DNA of 64,000 nt from Comamonas thiooxydans (GCF_002157685.2 NZ_AP026738.1:620001-684000); one strand, 5' to 3'. Positions 15,707-25,893 are shown, counted from the first letter of the stretch. The notes: a model not told the origin generated them from the sequence alone. Made by a program: numbers and translations.

Positions 15707-17059
15707 ATGACACGACAACTACACCTGAACCTGTTTCTGATGACACGAGGCCACCACGAAGGTGCCTGGCGTCACCCCGGAGCCAATCGCAAGGCACTGA
15801 CCGATCTGGAGCTCTATGTGGATGCGGCCCGCATCGCCGAGGCGGCCAAGTTCGATGCCGTGTTTCTGGCTGACGGGCTGGTCGGGCCCGACAACGGGCA
15901 GATGGCTTCTTCAGGTCAGCTGGAGCCGCTGCTGCTGCTGGCTGCACTGGCGCAGCATACGCAGCGCATCGGGCTGATCGGCACGGCTTCCACCACCTAC
16001 AGCCTGCCCTATACGCTGGCGCGGCAGTTCGCCACGCTGGACCATCTCTCCAAGGGGCGGGCAGGCTGGAATATCGTGACCTCCTGGTTGCCCAGGGCGG
16101 GAGAAAACTACGGGTTGCAAGAGAACGTCGAGCATGCCGAGCGCTACCGCATCGCCGACGAGTTCGTGGCTGCAGTGGATGCGCTATGGCGCAGCTTTCC
16201 GGGCGGGGCAGTGGTGGACGATGCCGGATCGGGCCAGTACTTGGACATCGGCCAGGTGCGCCCCGTCAACTATGCGGGCACGCATATCCGTACGCGCGGA
16301 CCGCTGAATGTGCCGGGCAGCCCCCAGGGCCGTCCGGTGCTGGTGCAGGCCGGGCAGTCCGATACCGGCCGGGCCTTTGCCGCGCAATGGGCCGAGGCCA
16401 TTTTCACGGCGCATGGCAGCAAGGAGTCGGCACAAGGCTTTTATGCCGATATCAAGGGGCAGGCGAAGGCTCTGGGGCGCAGGGCCGAGGACATCGTGAT
16501 TCTGCCGGGTATCAGCGCCGCGATTGGGTCGACGGAGTACGAAGCCCGTCAGGTGTGGGAGGAACTCGACAGCCTGACCAGCATCGACGTGGGGCTGGGG
16601 CGCCTGTCGGCCCGCTTCGGTGGCCATGATTTCAGCGGCCTGCCGCTGGACCGCCGGCTCACGCGCGACGATTTTCCCGACCCTGCGCTGGTCGAGGCTT
16701 CCAGGAGCCGCGCCATGGGCTATGTGGAGACCACGCTGCGCGACGGGCTCACGCTGCGTCAGCTGCTCAAGCGGCTGGCAGGCGCGCGCGGGCATCTGGC
16801 GATTGCCGGCACGCCCGAGCAGGTGGCGGACACGATCGAAGACTGGTTCCGCACGGGTGCTGCCGATGGTTTCAATGTGATGCCCCCGGTGATCACGCAG
16901 CAGCTGGAGCTGTTTGCCAGCGAGGTCGTGCCCATCTTGCGCAAGCGTGGGCTGTTCCGCAGCGACTACCAGAGCAGCACGCTGCGCGGCCATTTCGGCT
17001 TGCCCGATCTACCCGTGGCGCAGCACAAGGCGCAGGCGGAAGCCGCAGTAGCGGCCTGA
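15707..17059 (+). CDS. FMN-dependent monooxygenase, NtaA/SnaA/DszA family
   Basis: This 450-residue luciferase-like monooxygenase shows LNLFLMTRGHHEGAWRHPGA, the FDAVFLADG segment, GTASTTYSLPYTLARQFATLDHLSKGRAGWNIVTS, PVLVQAGQSDTGRAFAAQWAEAIF and a GTPEQVADTIEDWF C-terminal motif. Family members use FMNH2 from a separate reductase to cleave C-S or C-N bonds (nitrilotriacetate, dibenzothiophene sulfone and similar). The start is 13 bases after the ATPase gene, so all four genes form one operon. No flavin reductase gene is present nearby, so FMNH2 must come from elsewhere. The substrate is unknown; sulfur scavenging is the most likely role. Confidence 0.88.
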   Translation: MTRQLHLNLFLMTRGHHEGAWRHPGANRKALTDLELYVDAARIAEAAKFDAVFLADGLVGPDNGQMASSGQLEPLLLLAALAQHTQRIGLIGTASTTYSLPYTLARQFATLDHLSKGRAGWNIVTSWLPRAGENYGLQENVEHAERYRIADEFVAAVDALWRSFPGGAVVDDAGSGQYLDIGQVRPVNYAGTHIRTRGPLNVPGSPQGRPVLVQAGQSDTGRAFAAQWAEAIFTAHGSKESAQGFYADIKGQAKALGRRAEDIVILPGISAAIGSTEYEARQVWEELDSLTSIDVGLGRLSARFGGHDFSGLPLDRRLTRDDFPDPALVEASRSRAMGYVETTLRDGLTLRQLLKRLAGARGHLAIAGTPEQVADTIEDWFRTGAADGFNVMPPVITQQLELFASEVVPILRKRGLFRSDYQSSTLRGHFGLPDLPVAQHKAQAEAAVAA

Positions 17060-17087
17060 GACTGCAAGCGGGCCGGCGGCCAGAGCT

Positions 17088-18227
17088 TCAAGCGGGGTGG
17101 ATGGCGCCCAGAATGCGCGGGCCGCTGGCGCCCGTCACGCTGGCCAGATTGCCGGGCAGGCCCAGCAGGCATTGGCGTGCCAGCCAGGCAAAGGCGGCTG
17201 CTTCCACTTCGAGCGGGGGCAGGCCGCGCTCTGCCGTGGAGGCTACCTTCACGCCCGGCAGCAGGGCGGCCAGGCGTTGCATCAGATAGGTGTTCAGTGC
17301 GCCGCCGCCGCAGACAAGCAGTTCGGTGCCGCCCCTGCCGAAACGCTGCACGGCATGGGCGCAGCTGGCGGCCGTGAATTCGGCCAGGGTCGCCTGTACA
17401 TCGACTGCGGCGGCCTGCGCCGCATGCTGCTGCAGATGCCGCTCCAGCCACTCGGCATGAAACAGATCGCGCCCCGTGCTCTTGGGCGGCTGCTGGGCCA
17501 GATAGGGATCGCCCAGCATGGCGGCCAGCAGCTCGGGCAGGGCCTTGCCGCTGGCCGCCCACCGGCCGCCCTCGTCATAGCTCTTGCCGGTATGTTGCAG
17601 GCACCAGCCGTCCATCAGCGCATTGCCGGTGCCGGTATCGAAGCCGAGCACCGAGCCGTCGGCACCCAGCACGCTGAGATTGGCAATGCCGCCGATATTG
17701 AGCACCAGTGCGGTTTCAGCGGGCCTGCCGAACACGCTTTGGTGAAAGGCAGGCACCAGCGGTGCACCCTGACCGCCCGCCGCCACATCGCGGCTGCGCA
17801 GGTCCGCGACGACGGTGATGCCGGTCAGCTCCGCCAGCAGGGCGGGGTTGTTGAGCTGCAGCGTATAGCCCGTGCCATCGAACATCTGCGGACGGTGGCG
17901 CACGGTCTGGCCATGGGCGCCTATGGCCGCGATCTGTCCGGCCCGTACGCCGGCTGCAGTCAGCAGTTGCTGCACCACCTGCGCATAGTGGCGTACCAGT
18001 GCATTGGCGGCCAGGGCGGCGCGATGCAGTTCATCCTGGCCGCCGGCGGCATTGAGGGCCAGCAGCTCTGCACGCAATGCCGCGTCGAAGCCGCAGCTGG
18101 CATGTTGCAGCACTCGCGTTCCCTGGCTGAAGTCCACGAGAACCCCGTCGACGCCGTCCAGCGAGGTGCCGGACATCAGGCCGATATAGAGGGGGCTTTG
18201 GGCGGCTTGTTCAATGGCATTGGGCAT
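17088..18227 (-). CDS. anmK: anhydro-N-acetylmuramic acid kinase
   Basis: This 379-residue kinase converts 1,6-anhydro-MurNAc released in wall turnover to MurNAc-6-phosphate. LYIGLMSGTSLDGVDGVLVDF (phosphate-binding loop), IGAHGQTVRHRP, VADLRSRDVAAGGQGAPLVPAFH, LNIGGIANLS and FDTGTGNALMD are diagnostic. It lies downstream of the M23 peptidase gene on the same strand, separated by 142 bases that include that gene's terminator. Confidence 0.95.
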   Translation of the reverse strand: MPNAIEQAAQSPLYIGLMSGTSLDGVDGVLVDFSQGTRVLQHASCGFDAALRAELLALNAAGGQDELHRAALAANALVRHYAQVVQQLLTAAGVRAGQIAAIGAHGQTVRHRPQMFDGTGYTLQLNNPALLAELTGITVVADLRSRDVAAGGQGAPLVPAFHQSVFGRPAETALVLNIGGIANLSVLGADGSVLGFDTGTGNALMDGWCLQHTGKSYDEGGRWAASGKALPELLAAMLGDPYLAQQPPKSTGRDLFHAEWLERHLQQHAAQAAAVDVQATLAEFTAASCAHAVQRFGRGGTELLVCGGGALNTYLMQRLAALLPGVKVASTAERGLPPLEVEAAAFAWLARQCLLGLPGNLASVTGASGPRILGAIHPA

Positions 18228-18322
18228 GGCAGATCGGAAGGTAGGCGTACGGTTTTACTATCTTAGCTGTAGCGTTTGCGGCTTTCCTGGCGGTCGCTGC
18301 AAACGATCCTGATGCGGAAATG

Positions 18323-18346
18323 AAAAAGGGCTGCAATTTGCAGCCC
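18323..18346 (-). terminator. terminator of the M23 peptidase gene
   Basis: Read on the reverse strand, GGGCTGCAA and TTGCAGCCC (18338-18346 and 18328-18336) form a nine-pair stem followed by five T (complement of 18323-18327). Confidence 0.85.
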
Positions 18347-18369
18347 TCAGGTTGTGTCGCAGCGGTGGA

Positions 18370-19821
18370 TCAGCGCGTGCTGGCCAAGGCGAACGACTGC
18401 GTGCCGGCGTTGAGCTCGATGCGCATCTGTGCGGCTTGCTGCTCGAAGGCCGAGCGGGCGGCCTTGGAGATGGGCTGGGCCGTATCGGTGATCTGGGCAA
18501 TGGTCAGCGGGTCGCGCTGCTCGCCCTTGTCGCGGAACTCGAAGTGCAGATGAGGGCCGGTGGCCCAGCCCGTGGAGCCCACGGCACCGATGATGTCGCC
18601 CTGGTCCACGCGTTGACCGCGTTTGACGTCGATGCGGCTCAGGTGGGCGTACACGGTGGTGTGCTGGTTGGCGTGATCGACAAAGATCACATTGCCGTAA
18701 CCGTTCTGCACGCCGGCAAAGGACACGACGCCGTCGCCCACGGTGCGCACCTTGGTGCCCGTAGGGGCTGCAAAGTCGGTGCCCAGATGCGCGCGCCAGG
18801 TTTTCTGGATGGGGTGGACGCGCATGGAGAAGCCGCTGCTGATGCGCGAGAACTCCACGGGGTAGTTCAGATAGGCCTGGCGCAGGCTCTTGCCGTCCAG
18901 CGTGTAGTAGGCGCCCTTCTTGCCTGCTTCCTGGAACCACATGGCCTGATGCGACTTGCCATTGTTGTAGAACTCGGTGCTCAGCACGCGGCCGGCACGC
19001 AGAGGCTCGCCATCGGCTTCCAGCGATTCATAGACCACGGCAAAGCGGTCGCCCTTGCGCAGGCCGCGGCGGAAGTCCAGCTCGCCCTGGAAAATGTCTG
19101 CCATCTGCATGGAGACGCTGTCGGGAATGTCGGATGCATCCGTGGCGGCGAAGAAGGAGGAGCGAATCACGCCACCTGCCAGACGCGGGCTGGCCGTGAG
19201 TTTGCCGGTCTCAATCTTGGATTGCAGCTTGCCATCCACGCGTTCCACGGTCAGGCGCTGAAAGCTGCCGTCTTCGCTGGGAGCCCAGCGCACGGTCAGC
19301 TGGCTCAGCTGCTGGTCGGGCGTGGTCTCTGCTGACACCAGGCGGCCGGCGCGGCCCAGCACGTTCTGGCGCACGGCTTCGTTGCTGCGCATGAAGGCTG
19401 CGGCCTGCGGGTCGGCAATGCCAAGGCGCTGCAGCAGCGACTCGGTGGTGTCGTTGCTGCGGGTGTATTCGGAACGGTAGAGGGAGAAGGACTGCAGATC
19501 CGTCAGATCGGCCAGATCCTGGCCGGCGGCCAGGGAGGTGACGGGTTCGGTCAGTGTACGTACGGGGAGGTCGGCGGGGTCGGGACCCAGGCTGGCCACT
19601 GCGAAGGCGCCACTGCCACCGGTCAGCAAAACCGTCGCCAGCGCCGCCGTGGCGCGCTTGGGGTGTTTTTGCAGAGCCGATGTCAGCCGCGCAAGCAGAG
19701 CACCGCCGGCATTTTTCAAGCCAGTCATCAAAACATCAAATCCTTGGGAAAGCGTGTCGGTGGAGTTGGTATTTGTTACGACTGACACGTCTCCAGCAGC
19801 TCTACCGTGCCATAAGTCCAT
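18370..19821 (-). CDS. M23 (LytM) peptidoglycan endopeptidase, MepM-like
   Basis: Up to 483 residues. A cytoplasmic stretch is followed by one membrane anchor ([20 protein letters not shown]), a central OapA/CSD-like region, and a C-terminal M23 domain with intact zinc ligands: [23 protein letters not shown] (HxxxD) and [10 protein letters not shown] (HxH). It should cut cross-bridge peptides in the periplasm to allow wall growth. The true start is uncertain: an internal ATG at 19728 is preceded by AAGGA and would give a shorter 452-residue form with a more usual N-terminus. It is divergent from tyrS. Confidence 0.9.
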   Translation of the reverse strand: MDLWHGRAAGDVSVVTNTNSTDTLSQGFDVLMTGLKNAGGALLARLTSALQKHPKRATAALATVLLTGGSGAFAVASLGPDPADLPVRTLTEPVTSLAAGQDLADLTDLQSFSLYRSEYTRSNDTTESLLQRLGIADPQAAAFMRSNEAVRQNVLGRAGRLVSAETTPDQQLSQLTVRWAPSEDGSFQRLTVERVDGKLQSKIETGKLTASPRLAGGVIRSSFFAATDASDIPDSVSMQMADIFQGELDFRRGLRKGDRFAVVYESLEADGEPLRAGRVLSTEFYNNGKSHQAMWFQEAGKKGAYYTLDGKSLRQAYLNYPVEFSRISSGFSMRVHPIQKTWRAHLGTDFAAPTGTKVRTVGDGVVSFAGVQNGYGNVIFVDHANQHTTVYAHLSRIDVKRGQRVDQGDIIGAVGSTGWATGPHLHFEFRDKGEQRDPLTIAQITDTAQPISKAARSAFEQQAAQMRIELNAGTQSFALASTR

Positions 19822-19919
19822 CCAAAGAGGTCTTTATGAGGGAGCAGTCTAGAATTGACCGTAACACCAAACCTCCAAGTATATCGGCCGCGTCCTACCT
19901 CGCCTGCCGAAAAACCCTT

Positions 19920-21152
19920 ATGAATCAATCTGCTGTTACAAGTTTCCCCGTGACCGACAGAGTGAACCAGGCGCTGGAAGTCACTCTGCGTGGAGTCGAT
20001 GAGCTGCTGCCCAAGGACGAGTGGGTCCAGAAGCTGGCCAGGTCCGAAGCCACCGGCGTGCCCCTGCGAATCAAGCTGGGTCTGGACCCGACAGCTCCCG
20101 ACATTCACCTGGGCCATACCGTGGTGCTCAACAAGATGCGCCAGCTGCAGGATCTGGGCCATCAGGTGATCTTCCTGATAGGCGACTTCACCACGCTGAT
20201 CGGCGACCCTTCGGGCCGCAACTCCACGCGCCCGCCGCTGACGGCCGAGCAGATCAAGGTCAATGCCGAGACTTATTACACCCAGGCCGCCAAGGTGCTG
20301 GACCCGGCCAGGACCGAGGTGCGCTACAACAGCGAGTGGTGCGACCAGCTGGGCGCGCGCGGCATGATCCAGCTGTCGGCCAAGTACACGGTGGCGCGCA
20401 TGATGGAGCGCAACGATTTCCATACGCGTTTCACCGACGGCAGCTCCATCAGCCTGCACGAGTTTCTCTACCCGCTGCTGCAGGGCTATGACTCGGTGGC
20501 GCTCAAGTCCGACCTGGAGCTGGGCGGCACCGATCAGAAGTTCAATCTGATGATGGGCAGGCATCTGCAGGCCGAGTACGGTCAGGAGCAGCAGTGTGTG
20601 CTCACCATGCCGCTGCTGGTGGGTCTGGATGGCGTGCACAAGATGTCCAAGTCCAAGAACAACTACATCGGCATCACCGAGGACGCCAACACCATGTTCG
20701 CCAAGGTGCTGTCGATCTCGGACGAGCTGATGTGGGACTGGTACACCCTGCTGTCCTTCAAGAGCCTGGCCGAGATCGCCGCGCTCAAGGCCGAGATCGA
20801 GGCCGGCGGCAATCCCAAGCATGCCAAGGTGGCTCTGGCCAAGGAGATCACCGCGCGCTTCCACAGCGCCGAAGCCGCCGATGCGGCCGAGCAGGATTTC
20901 ATCAACCGTTCCAAGGGCGGCATTCCCGATGACATCCCTGAAATCAGCCTGTCCGGCGCTCCGCTGGGCATTGGTGCGCTGGTCAAGCAGGCCAATCTGG
21001 CTGCATCAACCGGCGAAGCCAACCGCCTGATCGATGGCGGTGGCGTGCGCATCGACGGCAGCGTCATCAGCGACCGCGCACTGAAGCTGGATGCCGGCAC
21101 CTTTGTGCTGCAGGTGGGCAAGCGCAAGTTTGCGCGTGTCACGCTGAGCTGA
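19920..21152 (+). CDS. tyrS: tyrosyl-tRNA synthetase
   Basis: This 410-residue class I synthetase has the HIGH-type motif [40 protein letters not shown] and the KMSKS motif [12 protein letters not shown], with a C-terminal S4-like RNA-binding domain ([21 protein letters not shown]). The ATG at 19920 was chosen because upstream in-frame sequence is unconserved and runs into the divergent M23 gene; no strong ribosome site is visible. The length and motif layout resemble the TyrS branch of proteobacteria with an HLGH rather than HIGH signature. Confidence 0.96.
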   Translation: MNQSAVTSFPVTDRVNQALEVTLRGVDELLPKDEWVQKLARSEATGVPLRIKLGLDPTAPDIHLGHTVVLNKMRQLQDLGHQVIFLIGDFTTLIGDPSGRNSTRPPLTAEQIKVNAETYYTQAAKVLDPARTEVRYNSEWCDQLGARGMIQLSAKYTVARMMERNDFHTRFTDGSSISLHEFLYPLLQGYDSVALKSDLELGGTDQKFNLMMGRHLQAEYGQEQQCVLTMPLLVGLDGVHKMSKSKNNYIGITEDANTMFAKVLSISDELMWDWYTLLSFKSLAEIAALKAEIEAGGNPKHAKVALAKEITARFHSAEAADAAEQDFINRSKGGIPDDIPEISLSGAPLGIGALVKQANLAASTGEANRLIDGGGVRIDGSVISDRALKLDAGTFVLQVGKRKFARVTLS

Positions 21153-21221
21153 GCGCCGCGCAATACGGCAAGGCCCAGTCCTTGCCGACATGGTTTGGTG
21201 AATGCATCAGCCATCAAAATG

Positions 21222-21301
21222 AGAGCTTCTTACGCTTGATACATCTACGTTTCAAATCACTTTGTATTTGAAACCGATGTAGGTCATGCGTAAGCAGCTC
21301 T
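21222..21301. repeat. 80-bp hairpin repeat, copy 2
   Basis: The ends AGAGCTTCTTACGC (21222-21235) and GCGTAAGCAGCTCT (21288-21301) are inverted repeats with one difference. An inner dyad, GTTTCAAAT with ATTTGAAAC, lies in the middle. It ends six bases from the stop codon of the reverse-strand LysR gene and follows tyrS, so it may serve as a shared transcript end. Confidence 0.75.
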
Positions 21302-21306
21302 CTTTC

Positions 21307-22287
21307 TTATTGAGTCTGCTGGTTCGCGCCCTGCATGGCGTCGCGCGTCTGGCGGGCTTGTTCCATCAGCCATTGGCAGAAGGCCTGCACTTCGGGCCGC
21401 TCACTGCTTCGCGGGCCTTGCAGCAGCCAGTACGACAGAGGCGACGCCAGGCGATGCTCGGGCAATACCTCGATCAGGCTGCCGGCCGCCAGCGCATCGG
21501 CCACCAGCGGCAGGCGCGCGATGGCCAGACCCTGGCCCGCCAGCGCGGCTTGCACGATCTGGTGGGCGTAGTTGAAGTACAGCCAGCGCGGCGGCTGCAG
21601 CTGGTCGCAGCCGTTGGCGGCAAACCAGCGCTGCCAGCTCAGCCACTCCAGCTGGGGCATGCGGTGCACGTCGCCGGTTTCAATCAAGGTGTATTGGGCC
21701 GCATCGGCGGGGCTGTGCACGGCGGGGCCGCTATTGAGCAGGGCTGGGCTTGCGACCAGCACCAGTTCTTCGCCAAACAGGGCCTTTGCCGCGGCATCGG
21801 AGACGCCGGCGCTGTAGCGTATGGCCAGGTCCACATCGGTGGTTTCCAGATCCACCACGGCGTCGCCGGTGTCTATGCGAATGTCGATATCGGGATAGGC
21901 GCGCTGGAAAGCCTCCAGGCGCGGAATCAGCCACATGGCGGCAAAGCTGGCCCAGGTGGTGATGGCCACGCTCTTGCGGCCCACGGTCTGGCGGATCTGG
22001 CGCACGGTGGCGTCGATCGATTCCAATGCAGGCTGCACGGCATGCAGCAGCTGGGCGCCGGCACCCGTCAGCTCCACGGCGCGCGAATGGCGCAGGAACA
22101 GCGGGATGCCCACCTCGTCTTCCAGCGACTGGATCTGGCGGCTGACGGCAGACTGGGTCAGTGCCAGCTCGTCCGCCGCAGCACGAAAGTTCAGGTGTCG
22201 GGCTACGGCCAGAAAGGCGCGCAGATGGCCGGCGCCGACGGCGCGGGTGCGAAGCAGCGGAGTGGGGCTGGTGGTTGCATGAGGCAT
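21307..22287 (-). CDS. LysR family transcriptional regulator (GcvA-like)
   Basis: This protein of about 326 residues has a winged helix-turn-helix near residues 15-75 (HLRAFLAVARHLNFRAAADELALTQSAVSRQIQSLEDEVG) and a two-lobed effector domain. The start is taken at the ATG ending at 22287 (MPHATTSP), which gives a usual spacing to the HTH; an ATG at 22347 would add 20 residues. It is divergent from glmU with about 100 bases between them, so it may regulate itself; control of glmU is not implied. Effector and targets are unknown. Confidence 0.85.
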   Translation of the reverse strand: MPHATTSPTPLLRTRAVGAGHLRAFLAVARHLNFRAAADELALTQSAVSRQIQSLEDEVGIPLFLRHSRAVELTGAGAQLLHAVQPALESIDATVRQIRQTVGRKSVAITTWASFAAMWLIPRLEAFQRAYPDIDIRIDTGDAVVDLETTDVDLAIRYSAGVSDAAAKALFGEELVLVASPALLNSGPAVHSPADAAQYTLIETGDVHRMPQLEWLSWQRWFAANGCDQLQPPRWLYFNYAHQIVQAALAGQGLAIARLPLVADALAAGSLIEVLPEHRLASPLSYWLLQGPRSSERPEVQAFCQWLMEQARQTRDAMQGANQQTQ

Positions 22288-22391
22288 GGCAGGGCAAGCA
22301 TAAGGTGTTTGCGGCGACTGTTGCCTGCGCTTGCAGTTGCCGACCACGGCTATGGGTCGATAATCAGGCGGTTTTCATCCCACAAATCAAT

Positions 22392-23831
22392 ATGACTGCA
22401 CCTCTGGACATCGTCGTCATGGCCGCCGGCAAAGGCACCCGTATGAAAAGCCGCCATCCCAAGGTGCTGCAAAAGCTGGCCGGTCGTGCCCTGTTGCAGC
22501 ATGTGCTGGATACTGCTGCGCAGCTCAAGGCGCGCTCGGCTGTAGTGGTGACTGGCCATGGTGCTGCGGAAGTGGAAGCTGCCATCGCCGCTGCCAATGG
22601 CGCGGATGGCGCCAATGGTGCAATGGACCTGAAGTTTGTGCGTCAGGAGCCACAGCTGGGAACCGGCCATGCCGTGCAGCAGGCCGTGCCTGCGCTCAAG
22701 GACGATGGCCTGGTCGTGGTGCTGTCGGGCGATGTGCCGCTGACCCAGGCCGATACGCTGCAAGGTCTGCTCGATGCCGCCGGCAGCGACAAGATGGCGC
22801 TGCTCACTGTGAGCATGGCTGACCCCTCGGGCTACGGCCGCATCGTGCGCAACGATGCCGGCACGGTGCAGCGCATCGTCGAGCAAAAGGACGCCAGCGA
22901 AGCCGAGCGCGCCATCACCGAGATCTACAGCGGCATCATGGCCGTGCCAGCCAGGCATCTGACGGCCTGGCTTGCAAAGCTCGACAACAACAATGCCCAG
23001 GGCGAGTACTACCTGACCGATATCGTCGCCATGGCTGTGGCCGACGGCGTGCCTGTGGTGGGTCACCGCATTGCCGATGCCCTGCAGGTGGCGGGCGTCA
23101 ACAGCCCGCTGCAACTGGCAGAACTGGAGCGCGCCCACCAGTTGCGCCAGGCGCGCCAGCTGATGGAGCAGGGCGTGCGCATGGCCGATCCTGCGCGCTT
23201 CGACCTGCGTGACGATGCCCGTGGCACCAAGGCCAGCCTGAGCTGCGGCCAGGATGTGGAAATCGACGTGAACTGCATCTTTGCCGGCAAGGTGACGATT
23301 GGAGCCGGCGCCAGGATCGGGGCCAACTGCCATCTCAGCAATGTGAGCATTGCCGACGATGCCGTGATCCACCCCTTCACGCACATCGATGGCGAGAAGG
23401 CCGGCGTGGAAGTGGGGCAGGGCGCGCTGGTCGGCCCGTTTGCCCGCCTGCGCCCCGGCGCCAGGCTGGGCCGCGAAGTGCATATCGGCAACTTCGTGGA
23501 AGTGAAGAACTCGACCCTGGCCGACGGCGCCAAGGCCAATCACCTGGCCTATCTGGGTGATGCCACGGTGGGCGAGCGCGTGAACTATGGTGCAGGCAGC
23601 ATCACGGCCAACTATGACGGTGTGAACAAGCATCGCACCGTGATCGAGGCCGATGTGCATATCGGCAGCAACTGCGTGCTGGTGGCTCCCGTGACCATTG
23701 CCGCCGGCGGCACGGTGGGCGGTGGCTCCACCGTGACCAAGAACACCGAGGTCGGTGCCTTGACGGTAGGACGCGGCAGGCAGGTCAGCATCCGCAACTG
23801 GAAGCGCCCCGAAAAGCTGCCCAAAGCCTGA
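22392..23831 (+). CDS. glmU: bifunctional GlmU (GlcN-1-P acetyltransferase / GlcNAc-1-P uridylyltransferase)
   Basis: This 479-residue enzyme makes UDP-GlcNAc in the cytoplasm. The N-terminal nucleotidyltransferase shows VVMAAGKGTRMKS, QLGTGHAVQQA, LSGDVPL and the C-terminal left-handed beta-helix shows LRPGARLGREVHIGNFVEVKN, NHLAYLGDATVG, NYGAGSITANYDG. An Ala/Gly/Asn-rich loop (AAANGADGANGAM, about residues 70-82) is longer than in E. coli. The stop codon overlaps the start of the kinase gene behind it. Confidence 0.96.
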   Translation: MTAPLDIVVMAAGKGTRMKSRHPKVLQKLAGRALLQHVLDTAAQLKARSAVVVTGHGAAEVEAAIAAANGADGANGAMDLKFVRQEPQLGTGHAVQQAVPALKDDGLVVVLSGDVPLTQADTLQGLLDAAGSDKMALLTVSMADPSGYGRIVRNDAGTVQRIVEQKDASEAERAITEIYSGIMAVPARHLTAWLAKLDNNNAQGEYYLTDIVAMAVADGVPVVGHRIADALQVAGVNSPLQLAELERAHQLRQARQLMEQGVRMADPARFDLRDDARGTKASLSCGQDVEIDVNCIFAGKVTIGAGARIGANCHLSNVSIADDAVIHPFTHIDGEKAGVEVGQGALVGPFARLRPGARLGREVHIGNFVEVKNSTLADGAKANHLAYLGDATVGERVNYGAGSITANYDGVNKHRTVIEADVHIGSNCVLVAPVTIAAGGTVGGGSTVTKNTEVGALTVGRGRQVSIRNWKRPEKLPKA

Positions 23832-24628
23832 TGGAACCCATGCAGCAAGTTGTTGAAAGCAAGGTGCCTCGGACTCTGGACGAGGCGCTGGCGCTGCTGG
23901 TCAGGCGCGAGGCCGAACTGGCCGCCTTGCGCGCGGCCCAGCAGGAATGGGTGCATGCGGTCTCGCATGATCTGCGGGCCCCGCTGCGCCATCTGCTGGC
24001 TTTCAACCCGCTGATTGCCGAATTGCTGCAGTCTCCCAGCCCTGGTGTCGAGGACCTGGAAGAGGCGCGCAGCTTTTTGCAGACCATGGACCAGTCTGCC
24101 CAGCGCATGGCGGCCATGTTCGAAGGCTTGCTGCAGCTGGCGCGGGCCCAGCGCCATGTGCTGCAGCCGCAGCCCGTGGACTTGCTGGCCTTACTGGGCA
24201 GTCTGCGCCAGCGTCTGCAGGCGGGCGCACAAGGCCGGCGCATAGAGTGGTGTCTGCCTGTTGCGGCTCCAAAGCTGCAGGCCGATCCGCATCTGCTGGA
24301 ACAGGCTTTGGACGCAGCTCTCGCCAATGCCGTCAAGTTCACGCGAACCGTGCCGCTGGCGCGCATTCAGGTCGATGTGCAGCGCGACGGGCAAGGCGGC
24401 TGCTTCATCACAGTGGCCGACAACGGCGCCGGCTTCGAGCAGGCGCGGTCAGGCAAGCTGTTTGGCGTCTTTCAGCGCATGCATCGCGAGGCCGAGTTCG
24501 AGGGCCTTGGTATTGGCCTGGCGCTGGTACGAGATGTCTGCCGCCGCCATGGCGGCGAGGCGGAAATTCAAGCCCAGCTCAATGCGGGATGCCAGTTGCA
24601 GATGCATTGGCCCACCTGCCTGCCCTGA
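23831..24628 (+). CDS. minimal cytoplasmic sensor histidine kinase
   Basis: This 265-residue protein consists of little more than a kinase core. A short coiled coil (EALALLVRREAELAALRAAQ) leads to the phospho-acceptor motif EWVHAVSHDLRAPLRHL (His46), followed by a HATPase domain with an N box (LANAVKFT), DNGAGF and GLGIGLALV. There is no membrane segment, PAS, GAF or receiver domain and no response regulator nearby. Its ATG overlaps the glmU stop (TGATG), implying translational coupling. A signal may therefore reach it through a partner protein or by a small ligand in the short N-terminus. The family is clear and the pathway is unknown. Confidence 0.85.
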   Translation: MEPMQQVVESKVPRTLDEALALLVRREAELAALRAAQQEWVHAVSHDLRAPLRHLLAFNPLIAELLQSPSPGVEDLEEARSFLQTMDQSAQRMAAMFEGLLQLARAQRHVLQPQPVDLLALLGSLRQRLQAGAQGRRIEWCLPVAAPKLQADPHLLEQALDAALANAVKFTRTVPLARIQVDVQRDGQGGCFITVADNGAGFEQARSGKLFGVFQRMHREAEFEGLGIGLALVRDVCRRHGGEAEIQAQLNAGCQLQMHWPTCLP

Positions 24629-24632
24629 GTGG

Positions 24633-25766
24633 TCAGACCACGTTGCGGTCCAGGCTCTCCTGCTCGGCGCTCGCCGGGCTGATTCGCGTGGATTCCGGTC
24701 GCATGGGCATGGTCGAGGGACTGTGCTGCCGCTCGGGTTGCTGCGTGGCATCCATCACCTGGTCGCGCCCGCCGCTCTTGGCGCTGTAAAGCGCACTGTC
24801 GGCCGCTTTTATCCACTCGGTCACCGAGCCAAAACCTTCATCGGCTGCCGCAACGCCGATACTCGCACTGATGTGCAGCTGTGGATATTCACGAATGCGT
24901 ATCTGAGCAATCTTTTCGCAAATACGCATGGCGACCGAATATGCCTCCTTGGCCGTGGTGTGCTTGCAAAGCACGGTGAATTCATCGCCGCCGTAGCGCC
25001 CTGCAATATCGTTGCTGCGCAGGCTGTTTCTAATCGCCAGCCCGATCATTTTCAAAACTTCGTCGCCCACAATATGGCCGTACAGATCATTCACGCTTTT
25101 GAAACGGTCAATGTCAATCACCAGCAGGCAGGTCTGCTCCTTGACGGTGCGGTGCTGGTGCAGCGCGGCACGGGCTTTTTTCCACCAGTAATCGCGGCTG
25201 TATACCGTGGTCAGCGGGTCAATGCGCCCCAGTAACTTGAGCTGCAGGTTCTGCCTGGCCAGAGTCTTGAGCATTCGGCTGTTGGACCAGCTTGCATAGG
25301 CGCTGTGCAAAATGATCAGCGGCAGCAGGCTGAGCTGCACCGCCAGTGGTGCGTCCCACTGCGGGGTGGGTGTTATGGCGATGCTCATGAACAGCATGCC
25401 GCACAGCAGCGCGATCAAGGAGGGCAGCCAGCGGCGCTTCAAACCGGTATAGAAGCGGTCGGCCACGCCGATGGCCAGTATGCAGATGCTGGGCAGCAGG
25501 CTCCAGTGCATCAGAGAAATCCAGCAGCCGACGATCAGCGCATCTATCAGAGAATTGAAATACTCCGCATGGAACTGATCCTGTTGCCGGCTTGAATGCA
25601 AAAAAGCAATATGCGGCCATACCAGCGCACTGACCGTCGTGAATGCCCACCAGGCGAGATTGGTCGGGAGATATGACAGGCTCGCAGCCACCACCGCTCC
25701 GCCCAGTGCCATATAAGAGGCGCGCAGAGGGTAGGTCCGGCGGTGAATATCTCGATGCAAGGGCAT
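24633..25766 (-). CDS. MASE2-GGDEF diguanylate cyclase
   Basis: This 377-residue protein starts with a membrane MASE2 sensor (PTNLAWWAFTTVSALVWPHIAF, several hydrophobic helices to about residue 165), then a GGDEF domain. GRYGGDEF at about 257-263 is an intact active site, and RSND (250-253), five residues earlier, is an intact inhibitory I-site. It should make c-di-GMP at the inner membrane under product inhibition. The last 45 residues are a polar tail. It converges on the histidine kinase gene with only four bases between stop codons. Confidence 0.92.
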   Translation of the reverse strand: MPLHRDIHRRTYPLRASYMALGGAVVAASLSYLPTNLAWWAFTTVSALVWPHIAFLHSSRQQDQFHAEYFNSLIDALIVGCWISLMHWSLLPSICILAIGVADRFYTGLKRRWLPSLIALLCGMLFMSIAITPTPQWDAPLAVQLSLLPLIILHSAYASWSNSRMLKTLARQNLQLKLLGRIDPLTTVYSRDYWWKKARAALHQHRTVKEQTCLLVIDIDRFKSVNDLYGHIVGDEVLKMIGLAIRNSLRSNDIAGRYGGDEFTVLCKHTTAKEAYSVAMRICEKIAQIRIREYPQLHISASIGVAAADEGFGSVTEWIKAADSALYSAKSGGRDQVMDATQQPERQHSPSTMPMRPESTRISPASAEQESLDRNVV

Positions 25767-25893
25767 CTGGTGGAATTGGCTTAAGTCAAGGTTGCGAGAA
25801 TAATCTAATTAATACAATTTGTATCAAATATTGAGGGGCTTGCGCGGCATCCGCGCCACACATGGCGGTTCAAGAATAAGGGCGTGCAAGTCC

